From Diadema setosum (Eukaryota; Echinodermata; Echinoidea; Diadematoida; Diadematidae): 64,000 nucleotides of DNA. The translations under genes were made by a program, and so were the position numbers. Location of the stretch: contig NC_092698.1 of NCBI RefSeq assembly GCF_964275005.1, forward strand, positions 33,994,162-34,058,161, written 5' to 3'. The notes beneath the pieces were generated by a model. It saw nothing but the letters and a program-made list of their open reading frames with translations. It ran no database searches and had not been told where the DNA came from. The stretch's first letter is position 1. Each line of letters opens with the position of its first letter. Shown here one piece after another: positions 35,094 through 58,850 of the stretch.

Positions 35094-35858
35094 CCCTAAA
35101 AAGACTGGGGGGGGGGGCCTAAAAGGCCCCCCCTCGACATTTCGCGCGATTACTCAGCAACACGCAATGCTCTCACTGCGATGCTCTATGACTTTTTTCT
35201 TTCGAGTTTCCCGCACATTTTGACGCCAAATTTGTGACGCCCGGGGGTACGGTTCTGAAGTTACATAACTTTTTGTGCATGCACGCGAGGCCGAAAATGG
35301 CTCAAAACCGTGATTTTGTGTACAAAGTCAATGCTAATTGAGTTTTTTCACATGGTTCATATAAATATACTTATTTTTACTCTCAATGGCTAAAATTAAT
35401 TTGTTTTAGGAGTATTATGCTTTAAAAAGTGTCTGCCACAAATTTTGTTAAAAAAACAACAAAAACAAAAGGTCGAAAAAAACAAAGAAATACATAAGAA
35501 ATTCATAAAACAATAAGATAAATAAGAAATTAATTTTGATACCGAATTTTTTTTCAAGTGCATTTGCTAAGAATGCCACAAAGAATAATTACACCAAAAA
35601 TGAGCACTTTTGGAGCTTTATTTACTGATTTAGATCAAAGAGTCTGATTTCTCGCATAAATTAGCATAATTAATCTAAATAAAATAAAAGAAGACTATTC
35701 TGTAAAATTTAAATATACGATCTTGTAGATTACATCGCACACTACCATTGTGCAAATTTCCGCAGCGATCGCGCGATCCACGGCCGAGATCTTAAGGGGG
35801 GGCCCTTTAGGCCCCCCCCAGTCTTTCGAGCTACCAAAATAGCCCAGTCTTTTTAGGG
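35094..35858. mobile_element. Non-autonomous piggyBac-like element, copy 2 (765 bp)
   Basis: It starts CCCTAAAAAGACTGGG and ends CCCAGTCTTTTTAGGG, flanked by TTAA at 35090-35093 and 35859-35862. Interior homology to 25927-26692 in inverted orientation. It lies between TIMELESS and CCT5. Confidence 0.85.
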
Positions 35859-35862
35859 TTAA

Positions 35863-37200
35863 TAGTGCAGTTGAATTGTAATAAAATGTGTTGACTGATT
35901 TGGTAAAATCAGACAAAACGAGAGATATTTCATTCAAATTTGGCATGAAATTAAGTCTTATGACCAGTTTTAATGAAATATTCTTAACATTTATTCATCT
36001 GATTTTACTCTTTTAATTATTAAAGTTATTTTAAAAATGGTGTGGAATTACTGTAAGCACTTTTTCATTCAGAGGCAAACTGCAAATTTTGTCCCCATAT
36101 CTAGCTACAAATGTAAGCAAAGCTCCTTCATACACTGGTTGTGCACGATTAAATTTCATGACAAAACTATGGATGTCACAAAAAGACAATTGGTTTTAGT
36201 ACCATGTTCATAAATAATTACACACATTATAATAAAGTACATTACATTGTATACTGTATATGCATAGTAAAAAACAAAACAAAACAGACACATTGAGACA
36301 CAAAATGGATTTTTTTTTTTCTTTATTGTCATGCAATTACTGTCCACACATTGTCAGTACAAAATGAAAAAAAAAAAATCGGCAACATACACACACAAAC
36401 ATACACATACTTCACGTACTGATCTGTTTACAAGTTTTTCTTTCAACTGGACTTCAATCTTTACAATGAATGCATTCGATTTTTGAATACCCATGGGTAC
36501 TGAAGTTGTTATGGAGGAAATGAAGGTGTCAACTTTAGGGCCTTGTTTCACGACGCCAACTCTACAAATACACGTAATAATCTCCTGCAATATCTGGAAG
36601 TTCCCACGTAACATCTCAGGGTTTCAGTTGCTATAAAGATTGCACTGACTGTAAACTAACAATTGTGATCTTTTCAGTAAGATGTGTTACCTACCTGAAG
36701 CAGCACTGCTGTACATGACCTTTCTCTCACAACTATTATAACTATTGAGGGACTATAGAGGACATTTGTAGTCAGTAATATGTATTCTTACTTAACTGTT
36801 TCACAACTTAACCTCTGTACTCCCAATTTGTGACATATGGAAACAGAAACCTGGAGATCTGGTTACCACGGTTACATCATAAGCTTGTACTTCATGGCAT
36901 TCACAAATTTGTATACAGCAATCCACAACAATTCTAAATAAGTAACACATAAATGCTGAACACAGCTTCCATATTCTTTACACATTGGGGCACTATTGCA
37001 TATTCCATAATCAAATGAGGACAGAACTGGACTGCTTACTTTCTTCAGCCGTTGCATACCTGTGAGACATTTCTTGACAGACGTGTGATAGGGGTACCAT
37101 ATCTGCATTGACTTATCATAATTTCAATGGAAAATCAATGAAGCAATGTTTTGGGTATGATGTACATCACCATGCCATCTCTGTTGTGATAATCTGTCCT
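35863..37200. other. Intergenic between TIMELESS and CCT5, no gene seen
   Basis: Only short ORFs. On the minus strand an AATAAAG at about 36322-36327 is followed by an A-rich run, and could be a distal end of the CCT5 transcript, but a 2 kb 3' UTR is speculative. Confidence 0.35.
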
Positions 37201-37340
37201 GGGGGGCATTTCATGAAGCATTTTGCCCGATAAAGTTGTCCGACAAATTTGCTCTCGGCCAACCAGATGCAACGATTTCAGTAGCTTGTAACAGTTTGTC
37301 AGGAAAATAGCCGATCAAACTGCTTCATGAAATGCCCCCC
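37201..37340. mobile_element. 'GGGGGGCATTTCATGAAGC' foldback MITE
   Basis: Left end GGGGGGCATTTCATGAAGC and right end GCTTCATGAAATGCCCCCC are perfect inverted repeats of 19 bp. 140 bp in total, downstream of CCT5. Confidence 0.8.
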
Positions 37341-38480
37341 TGAAGTCACATACACTTACTGTCGACTCACAGATAGAATTTCTTTTTATCAACAAGCAGC
37401 TTCACATGGACTGCGCTAGGCAGAAATTATTGAAACATTTACCAATTCTTGTCTTATGACACTTGTATCTTCAATCATCAAGACTACAGAGAAATCATTT
37501 CAGATGTTTGTTCATTCTTCTTAAGCATTTGGTGCCAATTCTTGTTCCAAATAAAATCTATCAGAAAATACTTGGCAACTTGAAGAAATGCTATGAAAAG
37601 CCACATCACTGGACTGGTGGTTTTTATACCACAACACAGGCTCACTTGCTTCGCTACATCTGCAATAATTCAACTCTTCACTGCTGATGCAATGGGAGCA
37701 CTGATATTTCACACTGTTTTCAATCCCTGATAGTATGTTCTCTCGCATGACTAGAGAGCAGAATCCTGCAGTTTTCAAAAGTTTCACAATTGTTGAATAA
37801 TTCAAAGGGTTCCCAATCCAATATCTCCGCATGTACTGTATGATGTTGAACTGTGAATCCTTTGGAGATTTTATATAAGTGTCTGAAAGTGAGGTTACAT
37901 AAATCAATGAGTGACTCGATTAGAGATAAGCCTAACAATTCTACCAACCACATTTATGTGAACTATACAGGTCTGTCAAAATTCTATCAAAAGTGGAGAA
38001 TGTATGTTAAATGGTACTACTGCCACCAGTCAGTCACTTGTACAATTCCATGTCTTTGGTCCCCACCTAATGGCAGTTGGCCAAAGCACACAAGTTTTCT
38101 AACATTCAAACATCAGTTTGCAAGTTCAAGGGATGTGCAGGAGGGGGATGACGTAAACCTTCACACAAAATATACAGTCTGCATCTTAATGTGTCATTCT
38201 ATCATGTGAACTAGCTGACGACTATAGACGGACTTTCATAACTCACACAATATGTGACAGATGCCTTGGATTGTTGGACGTGGAATATTTGCAAACTTGT
38301 AAATAGTAGCATACCCCATTATGATACAGGACAATATCTTTTCTTACAGGCAGTCATTGCCAGCAAACACCAACTTCACATGAAGCTCAGATCAGGGAGG
38401 AATATATTGTCATTACAACGCGCTTCCAATGCCACAAATAATTTACCAACTACTTAATGTCTACGGGCGATGCCTTCCTG
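37341..38480 (-). other. CCT5: Likely CCT5 3' UTR and downstream sequence
   Basis: Nothing conserved on either strand. The CCT5 transcript must end here or beyond; several TTTATT (minus-strand AATAAA) hexamers exist and I cannot choose among them. Confidence 0.35.
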
Positions 38481-50733
<12,253 letters not shown>

Positions 50734-51279
50734 GATTTTTGCGTGCAAGAAAATGCAAGAGACAGTGAGTCGATGAAAATGGATTTTAGGAAGGTGTTCC
50801 TCACACCCTCACGTGAATTTTTCCAGAATCATCCACCCAAGTTTTTTTTTTTTCTCTTATCTTTTAAGCTCTTAGGCTCGTCGTAAATATCTAGCACAAG
50901 AAATTGTTTTAATGTTTATAATTTTGTTGATGTTATTTAAAAATCGAATAAAATCATGAAAATTATCTTTTTATTTTAAAAATGAAATTACATTCTTTTA
51001 CAGTGATGTAAAGATATATTTACTCATTAGTGAGAATCAGAACAGTAGGCGTAACCGAGGAAACACTGCATAACAACCATCGCGTATCTAGCCCCCGCAG
51101 TGTGTCAGCACTAGCATGCAGTAATCGTTCTGCTATCTACAATACAATCGGCGTCCAGGGGGCGTACAAAGGGGAGGCTGCATTGATTTTTTGCAGTTTT
51201 TCTTTCCAAAAAGTAGGCTAATACCACACTATCTCCCTTGCTCTAGCATCGCTGGTCAAGTAGATCCTAAGAGATTAAC
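50734..51279. promoter_or_regulatory. Short divergent intergenic interval between CCT5 and the SPMIP11-like gene
   Basis: Only 546 bp separate the two opposed start codons, so both promoters and 5' UTRs must lie here unless 5' non-coding exons sit further out. A heat-shock-element-like core TTCCAGAA lies at 50821-50828, about 90 bp upstream of the CCT5 ATG, with a GAA just beyond it at imperfect spacing. No TATA box is evident close to either start. The interval contains no ORF I would support. Confidence 0.5.
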
Positions 51280-53482
51280 ATGTCTTTCTTTAATCTGACA
51301 GAGCTCGGGTACCAGTATCCGATACGGGCTCAGGTGAAGGAACCTAACCCCATGTACACGTACAATCTCTCCCATCGGATCCCCGAGGGTTCCTACGTGT
51401 CCTTCCGACCCGAGACGTCAAAGCTACCTCCAATCGACATGCACAAGTATAACAATGTCATCGAGCCCGTCGATCATCCAGAACACCACGGTTCTTACGT
51501 CAAATACACCGAGAGGTTGCACAAGCACACGCGATGTGCTAAAGGTAAGTTTTGCTCCTCTAACTCAACAGAACTTACTTAGGGTTAACTTCTAGTTCAG
51601 GTCCATGTAAATTAACCTGTTGTGTCGTTAGTGTTACACTAACAATTAACAGTACAGATCATGAAATTACAGTAGGACACTTAAGACTCGCGCGTACTGA
51701 CTTGCTTATTTTACTTTGAATACGCATTTACACACAGCTCATCACTGACAAACAACTGTTTACGGAGGCGCGTCATTGTCAAACCAGACACACTTTACAG
51801 TACGCATCCGGTCCCACAACCTGTCCGGACACCCAATGACTGGGTATACTAAGTTATGGTAAGGCCGGGGGTACCACATTGACATATCGGTACCACGTAA
51901 CATCGGCACCCTGCGTATCATAGCTGTTAGCATATAGAACGAAAAATTATGCTTGGGATTAAGCACCATAAGCTATGAAAATAACGAAGAAACAAAAAAC
52001 AAACTCATAAACAAACTAACAAACTAGTAAATATGTGGATTAAACATGGTTCAGTTACTCATCCGCTTAGGTTCTTCTAGTTAAATTGCGAACATGACGC
52101 ATGACTGTGAAATTCACGTGTATTTCCTATTTTTGAGGGAGGGGATGTAGATGTTAAGGTACCCTTTATTAAGCTGCGCAAAGAAAATGCATCGCATGCA
52201 CTAAAATAGCGTTATTTCACTAGAGGTCTAGCCACTACGACAGAGATTCAGAATCAACAGGATGGTCACAATATTTGAAACTGCAGTATTTATGGCATAG
52301 GCTATTTGAGGCAAAACTTAGGCAAATTTTATACTTTTGGAATAAACGAGCTGCAGATCCTTATGGTGGCGATAGGTGGTACCCTCAATCATACACACTA
52401 GGGAGCTTTAGATTTTGACGCGCGGACGTTTGAGACGACGAGTGCGCTGGACGTTCTCCTCTCCCTGCGTCGTGTGGAAAAGTAGCTTTAGATTACGCTG
52501 GGACGCAACATATAAAAAATAAAATCGCGCCCCCATATGATCATGCATGAAGTAGTTCTCTACGTTGTAAACTGTGCAGACGTAAAAATAGCCCAGTACG
52601 CGTAGTGAAAAACTCAGGCGACGCAAGCTAAAAATAGATCGACGCTCAGAACATGCTTTTTCCCTCTGAACGTCCGCGCGTCTAAAATCTAAAGCTCCCT
52701 ACTAGCAAAATTTGGAGCAAGTGCAGAAAAAACCACACCACACTGATGTGCACAACATCCCATGATGCACACCCTACACTGAACAGTTTGACTGACCTTG
52801 CCTAGATTTTATTCTACATGTATGACTCAGCGTGTATTACACAAACAATTAGTAAACTACAGGACAGTATGTAGCGTACAATTACATGCATATTGTGGTG
52901 GGGGATTCTGCAGTTTTACCCAAGTATCATTTACCCTTTCTCTTAACACTGATGTAGCAAAAATAGCATTTTGAAAACATAAATATAAAAGGTGATTTTC
53001 ATTGTTTATACAATGTAATTACAACTGCTGAAACACTTCATCACCTGTAAAGTCTGAGTGTTTCTGAGTGTTCTATTTTCCCGGCTGCCCACCAAGCCCG
53101 TCTTCAAAATTTTCTTTCTCGACAGGTCCTCTCGACTTGTATCGCAACCCAGTCACCACAGCTCAAATCCCTGGCAGCTGGTATCACAAGGAGATCCCTC
53201 TGAAACAGAGAGAACCCTGGACACATGTTCCACGACACATTCATGTTAGCAGTGAAATGACCAAGTAAGTTCTTTCTCTGTACTTCATACTCTCACTTAT
53301 TGTTGCCTTTATGCTGTGTAGTTTATCACTGTGCATGCTATGTATTCATTAGCAGATACAGTACATGTACATAGTGTGAGTTTATATGTGCACAGGTGAT
53401 TCATTATTCTCCTTTTTCTGTTCTCTGTTTCAGATTTGTAAAAGAGATGAGCCAGACAAACAGAGAATTCTCATTATTCTAG
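51280..53482 (+). CDS. SPMIP11: SPMIP11/TEX49-like sperm microtubule inner protein, complete, 3 exons
   Basis: Exons 51280-51544, 53126-53264 and 53434-53482 join in phase to a 150-residue protein. It begins MSFFNLTELGYQ and ends TNREFSLF. As I remember it, human TEX49 (SPMIP11) begins MAFFNLYLLGYQ and ends NDRTFSLY, and shares the order LPPI, then a short 'H..Y' motif, then a tryptophan-centred 'P.....W' region, 'PW...PRH' and 'MT.F'. Here those appear as KLPPIDMHKY, IPGSWYHKEIP, REPWTHVPRH and SSEMTKFVKEM. Members of this group are small, lack enzymatic motifs and sit inside axonemal doublet microtubules of sperm. There is no signal peptide or membrane segment. The start is the first in-frame ATG after an upstream stop. 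Divergent from CCT5. Assignment by recalled similarity only. Confidence 0.8.
51850..52398 (-). mobile_element. Second, inverted copy of the interior of the 5-1062 element
   Basis: Read on the minus strand it matches about 490-890: TATGATTGAGGGTACCACCT, then TTTATTCCAA.AGTATAAAA, TACTGCAGTTT, ACACGTGAATTTCACAG, GCATGCGTCA and CATGATACGCAGGGT-like segments in the same order. It has more drift, and I see no 64 bp terminal repeats. In intron 1 of the SPMIP11-like gene. Confidence 0.75.
52401..52699. mobile_element. 299 bp MITE with TA duplication
   Basis: GGGAGCTTTAGATTTTGACG and the inverted CGTCTAAAATCTAAAGCTCCC are terminal repeats of about 32 bp (continuing GCGCGGACGTT), flanked by TA at 52399-52400 and 52700-52701. 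It abuts the end of the 51850-52398 element. Tc1/mariner-type targeting is likely. Confidence 0.85.
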
Positions 53483-55425
53483 ACCATCGAGGGTCCTGGA
53501 ATGCATGGACTCATTGCAGTGAAGTATACGAATGAACTTTTGAATGAATACCTGTGAAGATTTATCAGCACAGTGAAGCAAGCCTTTGATCAAACACCTC
53601 TTTGATGCAAGCTTCTCCCACACAAAGTTTACATTATATTTCCTGATGAACTGCACCGTGACTGCATACTGGAAATAAAGGGAAAGCTAGAAATGCCCAA
53701 CTTGAGAGCTGGATGAGCTTCATTTTCACAAGAGTACCGAAGTGGGGTAGAAACTTTTCCATAGCACTGTGAAAGCGTCCTCTGTCTATCAGGCCGACTG
53801 AGCTTCCATATATCCAGGGTCATGCTGCCTGCGGCGGTGCATACTAATTTTATGTCTTCTGCTGGGATGTTGCCTGCATGCTTATGTTGATCTGATGCCA
53901 TGGTTTATGTCACATCTAGTGATTCCTCATCAGTGTCTATGTGCCCATGACTGCTTCATGACAAGATGAAAGTCTGCATCCTCGGTATCTGTTGCCCGTT
54001 TTGCTTTTCTCTTTTATGGTCATGTGATTGGATCACCTTCATAGAGCTGACAACAGTCCGTCATCATCGTACATGTATCTTGTGATGTGTATCATGTAGC
54101 AGATCATGTGTCAAATGTGAAATGTTCCATTGCCATAGTACTATGAGGGTAAAGAAATTAAAAGAAGCAGTGATATCTATTTCAAATAAATTAATAGTAA
54201 TTTGTCATAAAAGCAATTCAATCATGTCCTGTTCAGTTAGCTAGTAAGATTTGAGCTAACTCTAATAGTTAATGTCAGATTATGTCACTTTTTTTATGAT
54301 GTCTAAAGGGAAAAGTCTGAGTGACTTGTAGGAATATCATAATGTTTTATCCTAAAGTAAACATTCAATGCTTTCTCTGTCAAGGACTTTGGGCAGTGGA
54401 TACAACGCAATGGGATTTTCTGTGCCAATCGGCACTCAAAGTATACAAAAGGTTAATTAACCACTATTTTCATATAAACATGAAGTGAGGCTAATTCTGA
54501 AATTTTAATATGTCACATTTCCCCCCTGTTACTTCTAGTGATATGAGACGTGAGAGCAGGAGGCTCATTATTTCCAAATCATTGCATAGAATATTGCAAC
54601 TGGTGTGCCACTAGTACATCTCGCCCAAATCCATCTCCTCCCAGCCCTTTGAAAACAACAACAATGATGCCATCCCGTGATGAGTAGGTGATGTCAGTGG
54701 GGGATGCAAATATGAAATCTCTAGTCCTCCCAAGTCAATCCACTTTTAGTAATCTTTTTTTTTTTTCTTTTCTTTTTTTTTTTTTTTGGTGCCATTGTGT
54801 TTCCCAACAAGCTTTCGTTATTCTGCAACAATAATCATATACAACCGATGTATGATACACAGCTGTTGAAGGAGAGCCAAACAGAATTATTATGCTCGCT
54901 GTATCCTGTCAATAGAGGGCGCACTTCTTCATTTCTGTGTGCTGTACATGTAGCCTTTACTTTGTGTACAATCGTCGTGTCAGAAACCTTCGATTGTCAA
55001 ATACAGAACAATACCGCGGTAGCTGTTGGTTTCTCTTGGTGTAATCGTTTACTGTGAGCTTGAACAAAGATTGTATGATGTATCAGCAACATGATCAAAT
55101 TAAAAGTTTTCAATTCTTTCAAGATTAAGTCAATTCTTTTGTAGTTTAGTCAGGGTGAGAGGGTTGCCTGAAAAGGTGCCAGCTGCAGTGTAGTCTGGAT
55201 GGAGACAGGAAGGAGTTCCAATGTGACAACATAACATTAACATTGAATAGTTGTGATTGAAATAAAAATTGACCAAGTTTGTCTTAACAATACATATTTA
55301 TAAGATATTCATACATTGTATCCAATCTGGCATTACACAAAGTTTCCCGTTTATCGCAACCAGCTATCTCATTTTTCTGATTTTGATTTTCATGAGGATT
55401 TATTCTCCCTTCACAAACACGGAAG

Positions 55426-55456
<31 letters not shown>

Positions 55457-55729
55457 GCGCATGCTATATTCAATGTAGTTTGCAAGTACCGCGTCAACCT
55501 ACGTCAGAAGTTCGATTCTGACGAGGGTCTATATTGTATGCAATGATAGAGACTGGTACCTGGGACTAATCCTATTTAGTTGTATTTCTGTTACGATACT
55601 TTTTTCCGTTCCGTGACAGAAAATATTCCGATGTCTATATTCATATTTGGGGATATACTTTCAAGAGTAATTTGAATTCTCAACTGGATAAATGGATTTA
55701 TTTGAAGTAATGATAAGTGTATTATGCAG
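53483..55729 (+). other. 3' UTR of the SPMIP11-like gene and following non-coding sequence
   Basis: No supported coding sequence. A candidate poly(A) signal AATAAA lies near 54185 within TTTCAAATAAATTAATAG; others occur near 55261. The stretch includes a T-rich run at 54755-54788 and a (CA)n microsatellite at about 55430-55456. Confidence 0.4.
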
Positions 55730-56460
55730 GCAGTAGCTTAGTGCCAAATCCTTTGGCATTTACGAACTTGCTGCAGAGGTGGGGATCTTACGTGGAGGGT
55801 TCAACCCAAATGCTTTGCACGACGATTGACAAAATGCACCTCGCATACACTAAGTGGAAGGAGACCGAGATTTTCCGAATGACTCTCAACCTGACCGGGT
55901 GAGCGTTCTTTCGACTCGTTTCTGGGGACTGGAGCTGGGAAGGGATAAAATATATGTCATTCAATCATGATCGGGTTTTTTTTTAAACGAAATAATGTCA
56001 CTTTGACTCTGTTTATTTGTTGCTGTGTCCCCCCCCCCCCCCACTCCCACCCCCAAACTATCATAATGCATGAGATAATGGGCTAAACACAGAGCCGAAT
56101 GAACGAACTTTTGTACTTGTTACAGGTTGTATATATAGTACACGGATATCTCTAGATTTCTATAGCGTAATAATAATTGTGATACAATATTTGCACCCCA
56201 GCGCAATATTATTGTTTACAATGCACTCGTACACAGCTATCACTCGGAGGAGCTGTAACCTGCTTTATGAGTAAGTTGTTTCAATTTCAGAATCACAGTA
56301 ATGCAGGAGGTGAGAGAAACTCACAACGATGCGGAGTGGGAATATGAAAGTTATGCATATCTGTTGAATGTTGGCATGGTATATTCTAACGTGTAGCTCT
56401 GTAGGACCAAGGAGTTATCAGACACGTTCAAGCTAGCCGTCTGGTTTGCGCGACTTCAAG
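55730..56460 (+). CDS. Unidentified gene fragment: two splice-compatible open exons
   Basis: Exon A 55730-55898 starts after TTATGCAG and ends at a GTGAGC donor. Exon B 56405-56460 starts after CTCTGTAG and ends at GTGTCT. They join in phase 2 and read NPLAFTNLLQRWGSYVEG, then IDKMHLAYTKWKETEIFRM, NLTGTKELSDTFKLAVWFA and RLQ. Composition looks protein-like (aromatics, amphipathic spacing, no low complexity), but I recognise no family. A 5' exon ending in phase 1 and a 3' continuation in phase 1 would be needed, and I could not place either. A further open stretch at 57571-57650 after TTATATCAG reads EDEEKVDFKLLNIASHMSFV, but in a frame that does not join directly to exon B. The acceptor of exon A has a weak pyrimidine tract. 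It could be chance. Confidence 0.33.
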
Positions 56461-57794
56461 GTGTCTTGCACATTGCATAATCTTCGCTTACCTCCATGAC
56501 CTCGTTGATAAAAAGACAACTTTTTTTTGTTTATTCCTTTGTTCTTGTAAAATGTGCGTTCATATAATTGTCTTCTCATGAGTTCGAGTATACATATTAT
56601 GAGGTCACATTGCCATGGATAGCTACAGTTGCTGTACTTATGTGTTTTGGTAGAGTCCTGGGAAAAATATGTTTCGTAATCGCGACGACAGGTCATGAAT
56701 AGAATACTCTGAAGTACTCAGCAACACTACACCCGTTTCAAATGCCCTCAGATAGTTGCAGCTTTCGGGTATTTTGTCCCATTTCGCTCGATTTTCACCG
56801 TTTTACTTTTGTGTCGCTGCTTTCTTCCAAAACAATGTTTAAATGTTTCTTGTTTTTTTTTTCTCATTGTAAGCATGTAAATTACTCTTTGCTTGAATAA
56901 ATTAGTCTTTGTCACAACAGTACATGTACAACCGATGGGCGTTTGACACGCTTGTCCTTAATTTTGAGTTATTTTGCAAGTTGCGAGTCCAGCATTGATT
57001 TACACATTAATAAACATTATACGCTGTGAATTGCTTTCAAGTCACTTGAAGTTTCCGAGATTTTGCTGTGAAATAACGAGCAAACTTCATGATCGCGTCG
57101 TTCGATGCACTGATACACACCTTCAATATTTAAATGACTGGTGAATTTGCAATTTTTTTTTAAAGAAACGTTTTCGTAAAGGACAAGTTAAACCAAATAA
57201 GGGAGTTCACGGTTGCGATTTGCGCATGTGCAAAATAAAGGTCAAATGAGAATGTTTGTGTATTGCCATTGACTTTCAAACAAAAAGAATCCTCAGGCAA
57301 ATGAGGATTTGGAATGTTAAGTTGTGTGTTTCACCTTGTTAGAACGCACAGGTGAAAGGGATTCATCAATAATGTTTAACAAAAGCTGCACACGCATTTC
57401 ATTGACATTGATTATAAAGGTGGCATGCTTCAACAAAAAATGCTCTGTCACAGATCTTTTCCATGTTATTTGAAAGTCTGTGGTGTAGGGGTCAAGTTAG
57501 ACATGCGCTAACCATGAACTCCTTATTTTTTGTTTGTGTGTGCTATATATACATTGATCACTTATATCAGCGAAGACGAGGAGAAGGTGGATTTTAAACT
57601 TCTAAACATTGCGAGCCACATGTCCTTTGTGTTTCCGTCTCAAGGAGATGAGTATAGATCAAATCTCTATCACCCCCCCCCCCCGCAATTTGGAACGCTA
57701 TGATCATCTTAAACGGAAATTATATTTCAAAAAAAAAAAAACGCGATGATAAAGATGACAATGACCGTGACCAGTGATGATGACAGCGAAACGA

Positions 57795-57798
57795 TGCA

Positions 57799-57837
<39 letters not shown>

Positions 57838-57845
57838 AATGATAA
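57795..57845 (+). repeat. (GAT)n microsatellite
   Basis: About 15 GAT/ATG units. One frame continues open as GDD-type acidic sequence for about 90 bases to a possible donor (TCAAG then GTGTGA at about 57931), but there is no good acceptor, so I do not call an exon. Confidence 0.85.
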
Positions 57846-58494
57846 TGACGATGGCGAAGACACTGTAGACACGCCAAACACACGACACGTTTCAGCAGCA
57901 GCCGACGACAGGGGTGACCTGGTTTCATCAAGGTGTGACTGCTGAACGCTCACCTTTTCATTTCCCCGCTGATCGGGCCAACCTGGCGTCGCCTGATCGC
58001 CGGGCCCAGCCGCGGTAATAACGCGCATGATGCCGATCAGCGGTGATGAGAGCCGACGTCGAGTGAGCCACTGATGATGATAACCCAGGGATGAACAATC
58101 CATTATCATAACAGACACGAGATTAGTCTTCGCCGTCGATGGCAAGAGCAATCCATCAAACATGGAGATAGGTAATCAAGATATAGAAACACATCATTCA
58201 CCTCTAATGATTCAACATGATGCGCGAGTTACATGGGGTGAATTTTTTTGTGGCGTTGGCGGCAAAAAGATCAATCGAACATTAATTGTACGGTTCAAAT
58301 TTGCAACAAAGGGGGTTTTATTTGGGATTTGTGGATTTTTAGATCATATGGCAGTTTTCCGGGGCTGAAATTGATAATAGCGAATGTTGGCATTGTGTCA
58401 GGGGGCAGGTGCAAGAATGTTTCAGTATTAGGTCAGTCCGTAGATCGGTGTCCTCGCTGCCGGGCAGGTGTGTTGGCGGTATAGCATGCCTAAA

Positions 58495-58530
<36 letters not shown>
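58495..58530 (+). repeat. Poly-G run
   Basis: More than 30 consecutive Gs at 58495-58529, capable of forming a G-quadruplex. Length in the assembly may be unreliable. Confidence 0.9.
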
Positions 58531-58759
58531 GCGGGAGGGGGACAGGATTGGAGGGCTATTGCGATTATTATCATTATAAGGGGTTGTTGGCACGAAATAA
58601 CTGACAGTAATTAGCTGACCAGGTACTTTTGGGCTATCAGAAACGGCGCAGGAATGATATCAAATTTTCAAATGCACATTGTTCGAGACGATTATTACTC
58701 GTACATTAGAATGTGATGGCATCAGCTCTCCGCCGAGTTGCCTGCGAGACTTCAACGAC

Positions 58760-58850
58760 GTGTGTGTGTACGTGTATGTGTGCGTTTGTGTGTGTGTCTG
58801 TCTGTGTGAGGGTGTGTGCGTGTGTGTATGTGTGCGTGTGTGTGCCTCAA
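58760..58850 (+). repeat. (GT)n-type microsatellite, interrupted
   Basis: TGTGTGTG runs with interruptions; open in one frame as Val/Cys repeats, which is not coding evidence. Confidence 0.85.

Noticed and set aside
37521-37907. 128-residue minus-strand ORF downstream of CCT5
   Set aside because: No recognisable family, no splice context, and it lies where the CCT5 3' UTR is expected.
57795-57931. Acidic exon containing a poly-Asp run
   Set aside because: A donor-like site exists at the end, but there is no pyrimidine-tract acceptor, and the frame owes its openness to the (GAT)n repeat.
57720-58163. 147-residue minus-strand ORF with poly-serine
   Set aside because: The serine run is the translated (GAT)n microsatellite; the rest shows no recognisable domain.
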